DNA of 64,000 bases from Nymphaea colorata (Eukaryota; Streptophyta; Magnoliopsida; Nymphaeales; Nymphaeaceae): assembly GCF_008831285.2 (NCBI RefSeq), contig NC_045143.1, positions 1,523,503-1,587,502 of the forward strand, in the 5' to 3' direction. A program made the translations under genes and the position numbers. Under the pieces are notes generated by a model, which was not told where the DNA came from, searched no databases, and saw only the letters and a list, made by a program, of their open reading frames with translations. Numbering within the stretch: position 1 is the first letter of the stretch; every line of letters begins with the position of its first letter. This document shows, piece by piece, positions 38,457 to 50,299 of this stretch.

Positions 38457-38797
38457 TGTGAAAAATGAGAGCACTAAAGCATATTTCTCACTTTTCATTT
38501 ACAATGAGCTATTACAAGTATATATATAGAAGAGATTTACAAGATCCACTATTTTTGGAGTGGATGAAGGATTACAAGGAAGATTATATCGGAACAAATC
38601 TGTTGTGTCTCCCTTTCAATTTTATCAATCTACCCAACGCCTTCCTTAATTTTCGTCTTTCTATTGATATCAAGATCCTCAACGTCTTCCTTAATTCTCG
38701 TCTGTCTTTCCATTGATATCAAGATCCTCAACGTCTTCAGTGATTTCCTTGATCTTCAGCACGTTCTTATTTACGTTTTGCTTATTTACTCTTAACA
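38457..38797 (-). repeat. LTR (5' in element orientation) of the younger Copia fossil
   Basis: It begins TGTGAAAAATGAGAGCAC and ends CTTAACA. It is 341 bases and aligns with the other LTR along its whole length, with substitutions and small gaps. It shows the same internal ATTGATATCAAGATCCTC duplication. The target duplication GCCTA follows directly. Confidence 0.92.
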
Positions 38798-38802
38798 GCC
38801 TA

Positions 38803-40538
38803 TTCTTATTAAGTCCCTACTATTTTATAAAGTTTGTGGGCCTAGATTTTTCAGTTTGCTGCTCACACTTATAAATTTGAAGCTGGAAATATCATAAACT
38901 GAGGCCTAAAATATCAAAACCAACTCAATCATGAAATCATATTATACATATGAAAATTTATCTGAGACATTTATCCAAGCTGGTCGCGGTTATTAGCGTA
39001 TCTTCTATATATGGATCGAAGCTTTGATTTGTACACCGCATTGGCTATTCCAGAACACATCTACTTTCTTTGCAGAAGTTGTGCCATTCAGTCCCATATA
39101 TCTGGTCTATCTTAAACAAAAGCAGTCCTGAAAGGATCAAGCTAGAGATGCAGCTAAAGAGACAAAGAAAGTAGACAGCAACATTAAATCTCATTTCTCA
39201 TTCCTTCACTTGTGTTCATCTCTCTAGAGGTTGAAAAAAGCTGCTCCAGGGAAAAACAGAACTTTATTTCAGTGAAGAAAGAGAAAGCTTTCCAATTCAC
39301 CCGTAAAAGAAAGATAGTTAAGGTACTATGAACAAGAAGTATCATTTATGCTAGGTCGTTCTCATCCTTTGCCAACACCGGGCGGTTCCTTCTGCATTTT
39401 TTATAGCTTTACAGAGAACAGCAGAACTAGTTACGAGCAATGGCGGCATAGAAAAACATTACCTTTTCCAACATCAATATTCTCCGTGTCTTCATGGAAG
39501 TTAAAGTAATCTTTGCTAGATCTAGAATGCCAATTCTCCTGCCTCTAGGGAGCTTCTCGGCTCTTAGATCCTCACTGTAAGGTCACAGCCTCTTCGGGCA
39601 AGTGGCTCCCCAGATTCTCCTCTAGTTTCATTTAAAAACCATTGTTCCTCCATTAGAGTTGTAGGGCATCTTAGAATACATAATTAATGGGTACCGTCAA
39701 CTAGCTAGGTTCTGAAGAAAAGGGTCTTAGAGTGCCTACTTGGGACTATCTCGTGTCCCCCTTTATGCTCTAGTGCAGTGCGAACTTGCTTGCTTTCCAA
39801 GACAAACTGCAGTGGCAGCCATGAGCTTCGGTGCAGCTGATTTTATATTTGAAAAGCCATGGTATGTGAAACCATGAAAGCTTTTCTACTATATGAGGTG
39901 CATGCTCTGTTGTCTTTTCCCTCGCTTTCGTCTTTAATGTGTGCCAAACAAATGATTGATTTCATTAGAGGGAAAAAGAAACAAGCACGCCAGAAACAAA
40001 GATGCTACAGTTGATGCCCAGATATCACTTCATGAAGATGCTGCCGTCTTCTTTTACCTTTTTCTTTATTAAATTTAGTATGAGCTCTTTTCTCTCTCTT
40101 CATTAGTTCTCTGACTTCCTCGTGGCAAGTATCTATTACAAGACCTGAAGAACACTGCTCAGTAGTTGAAACTTTGAGGCTTCCTCAAGATATGGGTCCA
40201 AATGAATGGAAGCAACACATAAGAGATGATTGGCCCTTTTCATGGAAAGAGAGAGAGAGTGTGTGTGCGTGTCTGTGTAATTGCGATTGAGGATTTACTT
40301 GACAGAATAAAAAAGAATTAAAAGGAAATATAGAACATGCAGTCTAGAGAAAGATCTTCATAAAAATCTAGAAAAATTACAAGAGAATGAAATGTTTACT
40401 TAAAAATATTTGAGTCTCAACTTCCATATGATTACCCAACAGTTAATACAGCACCCATTGTCAATTAACTATAGCAGGGCTAAGGAATCTTCTGCGGAAG
40501 CATAAGATGATTTGCCGCCATGACGCTAGTTTTCCTTA
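38803..40538. other. Intergenic stretch and 3' trailer of the CCT gene
   Basis: No gene is recognised. There is a short GA/GT run at 40250-40280. The trailer of the CCT gene probably ends near 40300. Confidence 0.4.
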
Positions 40539-41623
40539 TCAAGGAACTTGTGTGTAGTTCCCATCGAAGAGGTGAATCCAATTTTCATCGTCGTCGTCAT
40601 CTTCAATCTGGTTCCATTGCATCTGGGTAGAGTTCTCCCCTTGTTCTTCGTTCCTGGCAAATCGACCGCGCACTCGAGGTCTGCTGTCCGCTAACGTCTT
40701 GCGGCATGCGTACTGGACAAAGCAAGCAGGTGAAGTAGGTTCAGAAATTAAAACTGAAACTTGGTCAATTTGAGTCTGTCGAAGAGTTTCTAAGTCTCCA
40801 AAATCAGTTTACATACTGGCGCTCCTTCTTACCGTGATTTTCTTGTTGAAATTCCTCTGGTTCCTTTTGCTCCTGTATCTTTCTATCCTTTCTTTCTTCT
40901 CTTCTGCGTTATACCGAGCGACCTTCTGCGCTCCGTTGACGAAATTTTCGAGTCCTAGTGAGCTTCCGGATTCATGTCCTGAATACATCATCTAGAAACA
41001 AAAATTCACAGCTATATTATGAGAAAGCAAGTGTAAACTATGCATCTTGTGGCCAACAAAGGACCAAACTGATTCTAGCCCACAAGCCAGACGACATACC
41101 AGACTGGCACGTTCAAGAACAGAGAACAGAAGCGATCTGAACTCACCCGCAAATCACCAGCACTAAAGACCCTTCTCATCGACGGCGTATCAGATTGGAT
41201 GCTAGATAATTCAGAGTTGAATGCGGAATTCTCCGACGGAGAACGAAGGAAGGGTTGAAATGGCGCACTCTTGTGTCGCAGGAGTGGAACGCTCAGCTGC
41301 TCCAGCGACTGGCTGCTCAGGCTCCTCTGGAACGCAGAGGATCGCTGCAGTTCGGCTAATCCTTCTTGCCCGGAGCGACGCACATTCATTGCCGGTGCAT
41401 TTTCTGTCTCCGCATGGCCGGAGAAGGTCAGGAAGGCAGACGGAGCGATCAACCCATCCAGCTGGCCGGGACCCTCCGGCGGCGCTGCAGCTGCAGCCCA
41501 GAGAGCATTGGTTGCCGGTGGCGGCGCCTGTACCAGCTCCGGCAAGTGGTTCTGCATATCCGGCACAAGCAGCTGCCGAGCTTTCGTACGCCTTGAGGGG
41601 GAACTGTACGGGGAGCGTGCCAT
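40539..41623 (-). CDS. CCT-motif protein (CMF type, FITNESS-like)
   Basis: Three exons: 41147-41623, 40833-40991 and 40539-40712. They give 810 nt (269 residues), and all joins are in phase 0. The start is the ATG giving MARSPYSSPSRRTKAR; the open frame upstream has no ATG. The CCT domain at about residues 184-233 (EEKKERIERYRSKRNQRNFN, then KKITYACRKTLADSRP and RVRGRFARN) is split by the last intron. The serine-rich first exon ends in a conserved SMRRVFSAGDLR motif. No B-box or response-regulator domain precedes the CCT domain, so this is a CCT-only (CMF) nuclear regulator. It appears closest to the Arabidopsis At1g07050 (FITNESS) group, from memory. CCT domains bind NF-Y subunits and DNA, and many family members control flowering or stress output. 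The acidic tail (EDDDDDENW) is intact. Confidence 0.88.
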
Positions 41624-41678
41624 CGTTCTTCTCGGGCTGTGTCGGAGGTCCCCCACCCCCACCCATGGCTGCTCCAGG

Positions 41679-41688
41679 CATTTATGCA
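41679..41688 (-). promoter_or_regulatory. TATA-like box of the CCT gene
   Basis: The minus strand reads GTGCATAAATG, about 57 bases before the ATG at 41623. It is the only TATA-like motif in the right place, and it supports the internal ATG over upstream non-ATG extensions. Confidence 0.45.
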
Positions 41689-41723
41689 CGAGCAGGGGGA
41701 GAGAGGGACGTCGAAGGGGACGA

Positions 41724-41802
41724 TGACGTCATCCACAGGTTCATGACGTCGCTCGAAGGTGTTTGACTTACAGTTCTGCGAGCTCCCATTGGGCCACGTC
41801 AT
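41724..41802. promoter_or_regulatory. Cluster of ACGT-core (bZIP) sites upstream of the CCT gene
   Basis: TGACGTCA, a perfect palindrome, lies at 41724-41731. TGACGTCG lies at 41744-41751 and CACGTCAT at 41795-41802. Two more ACGT cores occur at 41707 and near 41835. bZIP factors of the TGA, CRE and C-box types bind such sites (established). They lie 100-200 bases before the ATG, just upstream of the TATA-like box. Confidence 0.55.
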
Positions 41803-41839
41803 CTGGAAGGGGCGCTGTTTGACTATGGCCCCCATGTGT

Positions 41840-44800
41840 CGACGTGGCGTGTGGTCCTGCCGGTCATAATCGGATGGCCTGGTTTGGATATTTGTCATCT
41901 TACTCTTTTGGATCAGGGTATTGGATCTCATATGGATCACGTATTAGATCACTTATGGTGAAGGTCATGCATAGGCCAATAAATAAACCTAAGCGCACAG
42001 TTGTGGTAAAGCTGGAGATGGTTTACGTGTGCTCGGGTGCACCGTGCATAGCCTTACATGTGCTCCTCAAACCTACTCACATGGGCCTATGCATGATGCC
42101 TCATGCATATAACCAGTTTGGTCGCAGTTGTATTGGTTTGTAAACCACTCCCCACACACATTTTAGTTATTTGTGAAAAAGAAATTAAACTTTTTGGAGA
42201 TTTTACCTTTTTCAACTTTCGCCTTCTATCCTAACTTTCACCTTAATTGGGGGAGGGGAGGGATGTTAATTCGACGAATGAAAGGTATTTTGGTCATTTA
42301 CAACTCACAAGTTGCATATCATAATTGTGAAAAAATGGCCGAAAGATAAATCTTTTACAGTGTGTGGTCAATAGCAGTATCGGGAAACATGCATCGTAAC
42401 AGCCTCTTTTCAACATAATAATGCATGGCCGAAAGCCAACCTGTAGGGAGATAATATATGCTAAAACCAGGGGCGGAGGCAGGTGTAGGAAACGGGTGGG
42501 CAATTGCTCACATTAAGCCACAAAAAAGTTATCTATTTTTATGTCTACACTTTGGGGTAATTTTTTGTCATTTAGATGTTGATAACCTTTAAAAATTTTA
42601 AATCTATTACTAATACCCCTTTGCAAAGAATTTCTGTCTCTCCTGCATGAAACCAATATAGTATCGATATATATATATAATATAATATACAACATTGGTC
42701 ACTTGTAATACAATTGGGTGTTGCTATAGGCAGATACCCATATTTAGAACATTGTTATGTACAACATTTACGTGCAGGGGCAAAGGGAGATGAACCAAGA
42801 GCTCTCGTGACGGCAAAGCACTAAAGAAAGGCTAATTTTGCTACTTTAGGAAAGGTTAGGAATATCACGTGAACATGATCGAGCCCATGAACTCTCCTAA
42901 TTCTTTGGCTTTTCTGGTACTAAAGGTAAATCAGCCAGTCCAATGGGTAACCATACTAACGTAAAACTCCACCGCTCCGCACCAACCCAAATAAGGTTAA
43001 TCTGCTATGCGCTACCTGTGGAGGTAAGTAGGGTTTCTATGGGATGTATGATTCATAGAACTCATTCTATGAAACATTAATTTTAATATTACATTTGAAT
43101 AGACTTGGTTTCAATTATATGGTGCAACCCCAGTAGATCCAAGTTAATTGAAAATTTGTTAACTATGTGTTTAGTGATTCAAGTTGATTGAAAATTTGTT
43201 AACCATATATTTAGTACTCCATAAAACAAGGCATGTCACTTGCGAAGGGATTTATGTTGAATCACATGCATGCAGATGAATCGATAAGTGGGATTCCCCG
43301 GCCAACTCCGAGCACGGGAAGGCATGGACAGTCCCTGGCCAACAGGAGCTGACCCACTGTAAAGGTGGCCGAGGAGGAGAAAAAGACAAGAAAAAGCGAT
43401 TTTCCATCGATTATATGGCTATCACTGTACATTAATGGCAAATGTCAAGCTCACCTTTTCTTATCCTACAGTCCACATGACGTTAACGGCTCATCTTCCT
43501 TAAACTTTATTTGCTCTTCCTCACAGGAATAATCTCAGTTGTGTCTATCAATAAAAAGCGGGAAACTGAGGTATCAACCAACAACCATTCACTAATGTGC
43601 TACGCATGCATATACTGGCAGATTAAAATGGGTTTCGTTAACAATACATTTTCGTTACGATAATATATATATATATAGTCACTAATAACACCATGCAACC
43701 GAAGCACTATCAACAGTTGATGGCATAGGGATGATTTATTGACAATTTTAGCAATAATTTATGGTGCATTTAGCTATAATTTTTAAATATTTATTCATCA
43801 GACGATATTTGGTAGCTGGCACATTTCAAATCTATATAAATGGGTCGGAAGATCTGAATCACAATTTGTATCGATTAAACAAATAGTTGAAATATCAAAA
43901 GTGGTGCATTCTCGATGTTTATAGTTGGAATACCGATAGTGATGCATTCTCGAAGGGCCCTATATTCTTCTGTGTGGTGTTGGGGAGATTTTTTTGGACA
44001 GTCGGCTATGAAAACGAAGAGATGGGCGAAGGGACGGTTGAGGCCGTGAATCGATTGCCTAACCACCCTAGGTTTCTTTCCTTGTCGAAAAAAAGTTCAT
44101 CGATCTTGAGGAAAAGGGAGCGAGAGAATCTAGCAAAGAACCACGACACTGGTATTGGTCAAGCAACTCCATTGACATACAGAAACTTCTGTTTCGAATT
44201 GAAGCAGAAACAGTTGCTGAGTGGTGCGAACTATTTCGCAACATGCATTGCACTAGAATCAGAAATTAATTGACTTTTTTGGAGCATATCTTATCATACT
44301 TCTCACATTTCGTATAGTGTTTACACGTACTACTAATTATGGAGGTTTCGAACTTGTGAGCTAGATTCATGGTTCACTGGGCAAGCTTTGTGTAAAATTT
44401 GTAAAGAGTAACCTTCTGTCATACTTGTGGTGGAGATCCTAGCAGGGACAGAGGACAGAACCAGAAATTTTTCATCAAAAGAGTCGAATTATAGTTTCAA
44501 AATTTTCTTTGGAGTTCTCTTTCACACACACACACGTGTGTGTAGGAAAATTGGTATATCTGAGACTATTTGGGTCAGAGAGAAAAGCCAGACCTCCTAA
44601 ATCATTGTTGTTAAAGCATATTTAAACAAAATTTGAACAATCTAAACTGTTCATAAACACCTATTTGACTCAAAAAAGGATTAACTTAATATGTATTTCT
44701 TATCAAAACATTCTTAAGATCACATCCGTATGGTTGGATCGTGGAAAAAAATGTTTGAACAATCAATTTTAAGAAGTTTGGTTTTTACACTGGCTTCTGA

Positions 44801-46560
44801 ATATATATATATATATATATACATATATAGTTCTTGAATTAGTGCACCTCACCCTAAATTTGCGGGCTCCGCCACTGCCTCATGCCTATAATTAGATCAT
44901 TCTAAGTCCACATTACATATTCAAATACCTATGCTACATCTTCGTATGCAATTTGGAATTAATGCAAGGATTGATCGGTTTATGACAGTCGATTTCGCGT
45001 TTATTATTAATTCTAAAGGTCCATTTTAAAAGAAATTGCCTTCTATGAAGAGAAAGATTTTTTTTTAATGGGATTTTTACATTTATAGGGAACCATCAGC
45101 GTAGATCAGATAGATGTCAATGAATTTAATGGTGAGTTTTTAGCTAAATGAACCATGATGAGTCCATATATGGTTGTTGAAAATTAAATATGAAATAGAG
45201 ATAGTGGTAGCCATAGAGTTGATGTAGAGGGTAGCATCGGGATCAAATGGAGACAGAATGAATATCAGCCAAATCGCTCAATACAGCTTTGTATCGGTTG
45301 ATATATTAATAAAGTAATAGCAAAAAATTTTTAATCTATATTGTCCAATATAATTACGTGCCAGTCCATGTTGAAAGAGGGGCACTAAAAATGAAATATG
45401 CAAATTGTACATGTAGGTCCATGCGGGCAACTGCCCACACGAGCCCACCACTCTTCTTCCAAGTCTCGTGAATTTATGCACCTTAAGTGTAACTCATAAG
45501 CCTTACTAGCGCCAATGCGATTTCTCATGTGAAGAAAGTGACCTAAGTCTTGTGAACACAACATAAATATGCTACAACATTATTCCATACTGTAACAAGA
45601 TGTTCCCTAGGAATTGCCACCAGCACTAATTATGTTGCGCACTCTCCTTGCTTTTGACTGGATAGCAAGAAAATTCCACTACGAACACGACTCAGCTTTG
45701 CTACTGTGGGCAATCCAATGTAGGCATAGACAAAGGATCTAGCCTCCTTTTTCATGAGACAAGAACATGTCGTCATGTTCTAGATAAAGCGCAAGAGGGT
45801 GAGATCTTCAAAATCAAGCTCACCAAAACTTGTAGCGACGAATGATCTCGAAGATGTATTAATGGTGATACTTGAACAATATCGTGAGCACGATTAAGTT
45901 CATGAACTTCAATGCTCAAAGCAGTAGAAATACGAGTACAAGAATCGCCATCTTAGTCTAATTATCATTCATTAATCTTGAGGCTTAAATCATGCTCATA
46001 CTTCAAATTTCAAACTTAGAAGGCTAAGTTTCCAATCTTCTAACGAATAGTTGATTCCTGACCTTCCAAAAGCTTTTCTTTTTTTCAATTTTATTTTAGA
46101 TATTCAAGCAAAATAGAGAATAATCTGTTCAGCAGCATTGCATAGATTACCGTAGGCTTAACTTTTCAATTGCAATAGATATCATGTTCCCTCTAACCCT
46201 ATGGAACGAATCTATATAGCTTCTAAGGTGCCCACAAAATATATCACTGTCCAACAGTTAACATATTTATTTAGGACTTCCATGAACATTGGGGCCAAAA
46301 CAAGTTCTTAAGCTACCAACTTAGGCATTTCAAGAACCGCCACTAATTATATGAATTTTCAGAAATATGAACCTTATTAATTCATGAAATTATATTAAAC
46401 CCCCTTACCATATTGAATATATCCATGTAATTTGTATGTCTAGCAATCCGTCACTCGGTCTACGCCTACAAGATCATATTTAAATTTTTAATATTAAAAA
46501 TATTTAGAAAAGATTAAAAATTTAAATTACATTCTAGGAACTGGATTACTGGAGAAACCT
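41840..46560. other. Gene-free repeat-rich stretch
   Basis: No open frame resembles a known protein; the longest, about 128 codons at 43887-44273, is not recognised. hAT-type terminus CAGGGGCGGAGGCAGG lies at 42468, a bounded MITE at 44443-44877 and an AT run at 44803-44822. Near 45420 the block CTGCCCACACGAGCCCACCA recurs in similar form at 61842. Confidence 0.5.
44443..44877. mobile_element. hAT-like MITE, about 435 bp
   Basis: The left end reads CAGGGACAGAGGACAG and the right end, on the minus strand, CAGTGGCGGAGCCCG, followed by AAATTT on both sides. It contains CA and AT microsatellites and no coding region. The flanking 8-mers do not match, so either the ends or the pairing may be wrong. 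Confidence 0.4.
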
Positions 46561-46862
46561 GTCTCAGCGAGAGGGATGCATGCGTATCGGCTGATGCGGG
46601 TCGATAGGACGAAGGCGTATCGGGTGATCCGCTACTCTAAAGTCGGATCTGGAAGTGGACAATCGGATTCGGATCGTACGTACCCCGACCTGGAGTTCGT
46701 CGACCCCGTGGCTCCACAGCTTTAAGCTGCTGGTGGCGGCTGCGAGGGGCGGGCGGGAGGCTTTTCCTTCGAGACGACAGCGAACCGCTCCCTTCTGCCT
46801 CTGAAAACCATTTGTCGTCTGAAGAAATATCGAGTTCTTCCTGCGCCCTGCCAGGATCGACA

Positions 46863-49800
46863 ATGTGGAGAAGGAATCTGCTGGCAAGGATCGCGATTTC
46901 GAGGGATTTGTGCGCCCGAGAGCCCGTTATTCGTTCCCCATTTGTTGATCGATGGAAGAAGCCCTTTTCCACCTCAAGCGAAGAGCAGGAAGCTGCCACC
47001 GAGGCGTTCGTGAGCCGTCCCACCAAAGGTACCTCCCATCCCTTCCCCTGAAGTGTTTTCGGTTTCTCCTACTACGTTGAATGAGCAAAAGTGTTACCAT
47101 AAGGGCTTTGCTTACTGAAATAGAGAAAACAAGGTGGTGTCGATTGCTTTCTTATATTCACAGGTTAACTTTTTATGATATTCATGTTCATATTCTCGGT
47201 TGTTAGCTTTAGTTTTCCTTTTGCTTTCGCTTTTCTGTATTAATTTTGTTAGGCTTGTTCAGGTTTGGTGTATGGAAGGCTCAACCAATTGGGGAAGAAC
47301 ACTCTGAAAACCGACATCATTCATTTCTTCGACGGATGCAATTTGACGCTTTCGGACATAAGATTTGATTACAATCGATCGTATAACCCGCTTGGCGCGT
47401 AAGGAATCTCTGGAAGTTCATTCGGATGCATACATCTAGTTCTTACTATTTATTCCGTATTCGTTTCAATTTCCCACTTGGGTTTTTCTCCTTGGTTTAT
47501 TCGTGGAGATTCTCATAGGCATTGTTCTCAACGCGCCATGGTTCAACGGGGAGTTGCACAAATATTGCTGCTTTTAGTTGTTTCTCAGGTTTGATTTGGG
47601 TAATGTGGATAGTGGAGGAGGCAGAAATCTTGTTTTTAATGATAATATCTGCTATTGTGACCATGATGAAAGCATTTTATGATATTGGAACGGTGCCCAT
47701 TTGCATAGCGGAGCTTCCGCGTTGTTGATTGCAGAAAAACTAGGATATTTGGTGGGGTGGAGCAGAAGTGTTTCCTTTTCCTGTTTTCACGTGCTCATAA
47801 TCTAATTATTGTCCGTATAGGAGTTCCTGGCTATGATGGCATTCCCCCGGACTCTTTTTGTCTTGATCGTGATGATCATATATCACTTTCTTAAGTCTTC
47901 ACGAGGACGGGTCCATTCTAGACTATTGAGAAGCTAAAGGCCCTAACTGTTGTCCTTGCAGAGGCTAATTTTTTAGTTTACTTTTTAAGGTTTCCCCTCC
48001 TCTAGTAATCTACTGTTTCTGAGGTAGTAATGTGGCTTCATGTGATCTTTTTATTGAATTGGTGTACTTCTTTAATGTTTTAGATTTTTCCGTTCAAGGA
48101 TGTTGATTGAACAGGTCATTTTATGGACAATCAGGGTATTGCAGTTTCCGTCCAAGGGGCCTTTTGATGCAGCTGTAAAATTGTTAATTAGAAAAGGTCG
48201 ATTGTACCGCTTGGAGAAGGTAAAAGCCTCTTCATTTGATTACCCTTTCTTTTTATTTGTGAAAATAAAATCACTGCATGTAACCACTAGCTTTTTTCTC
48301 CTTGTGTCCTTGCATCAGGCAGACCGGAGCCAGTGGGACCTTCTGACGTCCTATGATGGAAAAACTGTAAGTGAAATCTCTACGGGGTTCTTCTATTTCT
48401 CATTGTACAACTAGTTTTTATAATGTTATCCTTGTATCTTCTACATTCATTAACTTGTGCTGACCATGATAGAGTTTTCCTTTTACGTTTTTTACTCTAC
48501 TTGGTGTAGCTTTAACATGGAAATTTGATTTCATTTTGGTGGTTAAGAATTAGAGAGTAACCCATGTGTTGAGTGCCTGAATGAAACTCACTAATGAAAA
48601 TGGAACTGAAAATCATAATGAATGAAGATCCTCTTTGAACAACTCATTTCCTTAATTTCCTACATGTGATTAATTTATTAATTTGGAGACAAGTGATATT
48701 GGTTCAACTTATAAATCCAAGAATCATTGCAAGATGAGACACAAGGACCTGGCTTTTTAACTTACATTCAATAAAACGGGGTTCATGACATTCAATGTTA
48801 AAACTTTAATTCATATTGAAATACTGCGAAGATCTACTAAAGTCTAAAACCGTTGTCACAAATATTGGCATTAGGCAAAAAAAGAAAAGGTTTTCATTGG
48901 GAAATATATCACGAGATATTCAAAATATTGCGCTATTTTCAAAATATTCTAAGAAATACTAATAACAATAATATTTTGATATTAACCCCTTTCCAAAGGA
49001 CCTTTTTTTGTACATAAGTATTCATTTTCTATTTTTTTGTTTGTCTTAAATTTTTAAACATACTCTAAATGTTTATCAATATTTTTATAAGAAAACTACA
49101 AAAAACACGTAATTTTTTATGAGCCTTTATATACTTATTCTTTTTTCTGAAATTCATGCTTTTCAAGAGGAAAAAGATTTAGAAGCACCTCTAGAAGTAC
49201 CTTTCCTATAAATACATTTGTAAGAACGATGAAAAGTATTTAAGATATATTAAATATTCGTTATATGAGACATTGACATGCTTGCTGTTATGTAGGACGC
49301 CTGACATCTCCCCCTAAGACACAAATGTCAGTTTTGGGAATCTGTTCAACCTATCTTTTGGTGTTATAGTGTCAAAGACTCTTGTTGGGAGTTGAAATAC
49401 AAGGCACTCTGTGAACTACTGAGTCAAATCGAATCAGCTATAGCTTCCTTAGCGAGTCTAGTTGCATGTTTGGACTATCTTACATATTGGCAAAAAAGTT
49501 TCATAGAGAAATAGAATTTCCAGTTTCATAGAGAAATGGAATTTCTTAACAGGCATGTTCTTTATTATAGATCTTTCAAGAAAACCATTTCAAAAGGTCT
49601 CGATCTTATCTTTTTCAGAACTGGATCTTATTTTTGCAAATCTTCTTGTAAATTGTATGAGATTTTTTGTCCTTACCCAATATGTTTGGTGATTCCATTG
49701 AAAATTTCTTCCTGCTCAACATCATGTTGCTTTTTATCTCTCATCTCCTATCCAACTCTCAGCAAGCTATATACCACAGAATACCTTCGATGGGTTCCTT

Positions 49801-50238
49801 TGAAATTTAACTTTCATGTTGCTTGCTTCTTCCAAAGCTTTTTCACATCACAAGTTGCATGAATTCCTGTTTCGCATTTCAGATACTTTGGTAGTGCCTT
49901 GCACTGATTGTTTTTGTGTATCCGTGTCAGGTTCTAATTCAAGGTGTTCCTCGCAATGCATCATTTGATGATGTTGAGCGTGTTCTCTCCGGTTGCAATT
50001 TTGATTCCTCCAGCATACAAATGTTTGTAAGGTTGGTCAAGTTGCATCCGATTTTGACTCCTCGACATGGTCACATTACTTACTTCTTTACTTGAATATT
50101 TGTAGGCCTGGTTTTCCTGATTCCGTAAGGATGGCGCTTGTCCAGTTTCCAACACGATTGGAGGCAATGAACGCTTTTCTAACAAAGAATAGGAGCTTTT
50201 GCCTCAATAACCCCATTTCAATGCGAGTTCTTCAATGA
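46863..50238 (+). CDS. RNA-binding protein with two RRM-like domains, probably mitochondrial
   Basis: Six exons: 46863-47028, 47263-47398, 48135-48219, 48319-48366, 49931-50031 and 50106-50238. They total 669 nt (222 residues), all with GT/AG borders. The N terminus MWRRNLLARIAISRDLCARE has Arg but no acid for 14 residues, and RWKKPFSTSSEE follows, as in a mitochondrial presequence. Residues about 57-128 look like a degenerate RRM (KTDIIHFFDGCNLTLSDIRF, then AVLQFPSKGPFDAAVKLL). Residues about 146-222 form a second RRM, with VLIQGVP as RNP2 and MALVQFPT as a weak RNP1. It matches plant RRM-family proteins of unknown function in general form. A role in organelle RNA metabolism is inference. 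The fourth intron is 1.56 kb. Confidence 0.82.
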
Positions 50239-50299
50239 GCAGAGTTGCCCGTTTGGTAGGACTAAGCCAGCTACTTGTTCAAACACGTTCACTCTTAGC

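Larger units (their letters stand above)
33975..38797 (-). mobile_element. Ty1/Copia LTR retroelement fossil (full length, broken)
   Basis: The element is 4823 bases with LTRs at both ends and an exact 5-bp target duplication GCCTA at 33970-33974 and 38798-38802. Read on the minus strand, the order is gag (about 37.7-38.4 kb), protease (about 37.3-37.5 kb), integrase (about 36.3-37.2 kb), reverse transcriptase (about 35.2-35.7 kb) and RNase H (about 34.6-34.9 kb). Integrase before reverse transcriptase defines Copia. A primer-binding-like stretch TGATATCATAGC next to the 5' LTR resembles the initiator-Met tRNA site, and a purine tract GAGGGGGCA precedes the 3' LTR. The coding part is broken at about half a dozen to ten places. 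The two LTRs differ by several percent, suggesting insertion a few million years ago (rough inference). Confidence 0.95.

Noticed and set aside
41211-41940. Several frames of 100-180 codons over the first exon of the CCT gene
   Set aside because: They overlap the CCT coding exon in other frames, and only the chosen frame continues by splicing into a complete CCT domain.
43887-44273. A 128-codon frame in the gene-free block
   Set aside because: No recognisable motif, no splice context, low-complexity surroundings.
46564-47026. Minus-strand frames of 107 and 129 codons
   Set aside because: They lie over the promoter and first exon of the RRM gene and show no recognisable motif.
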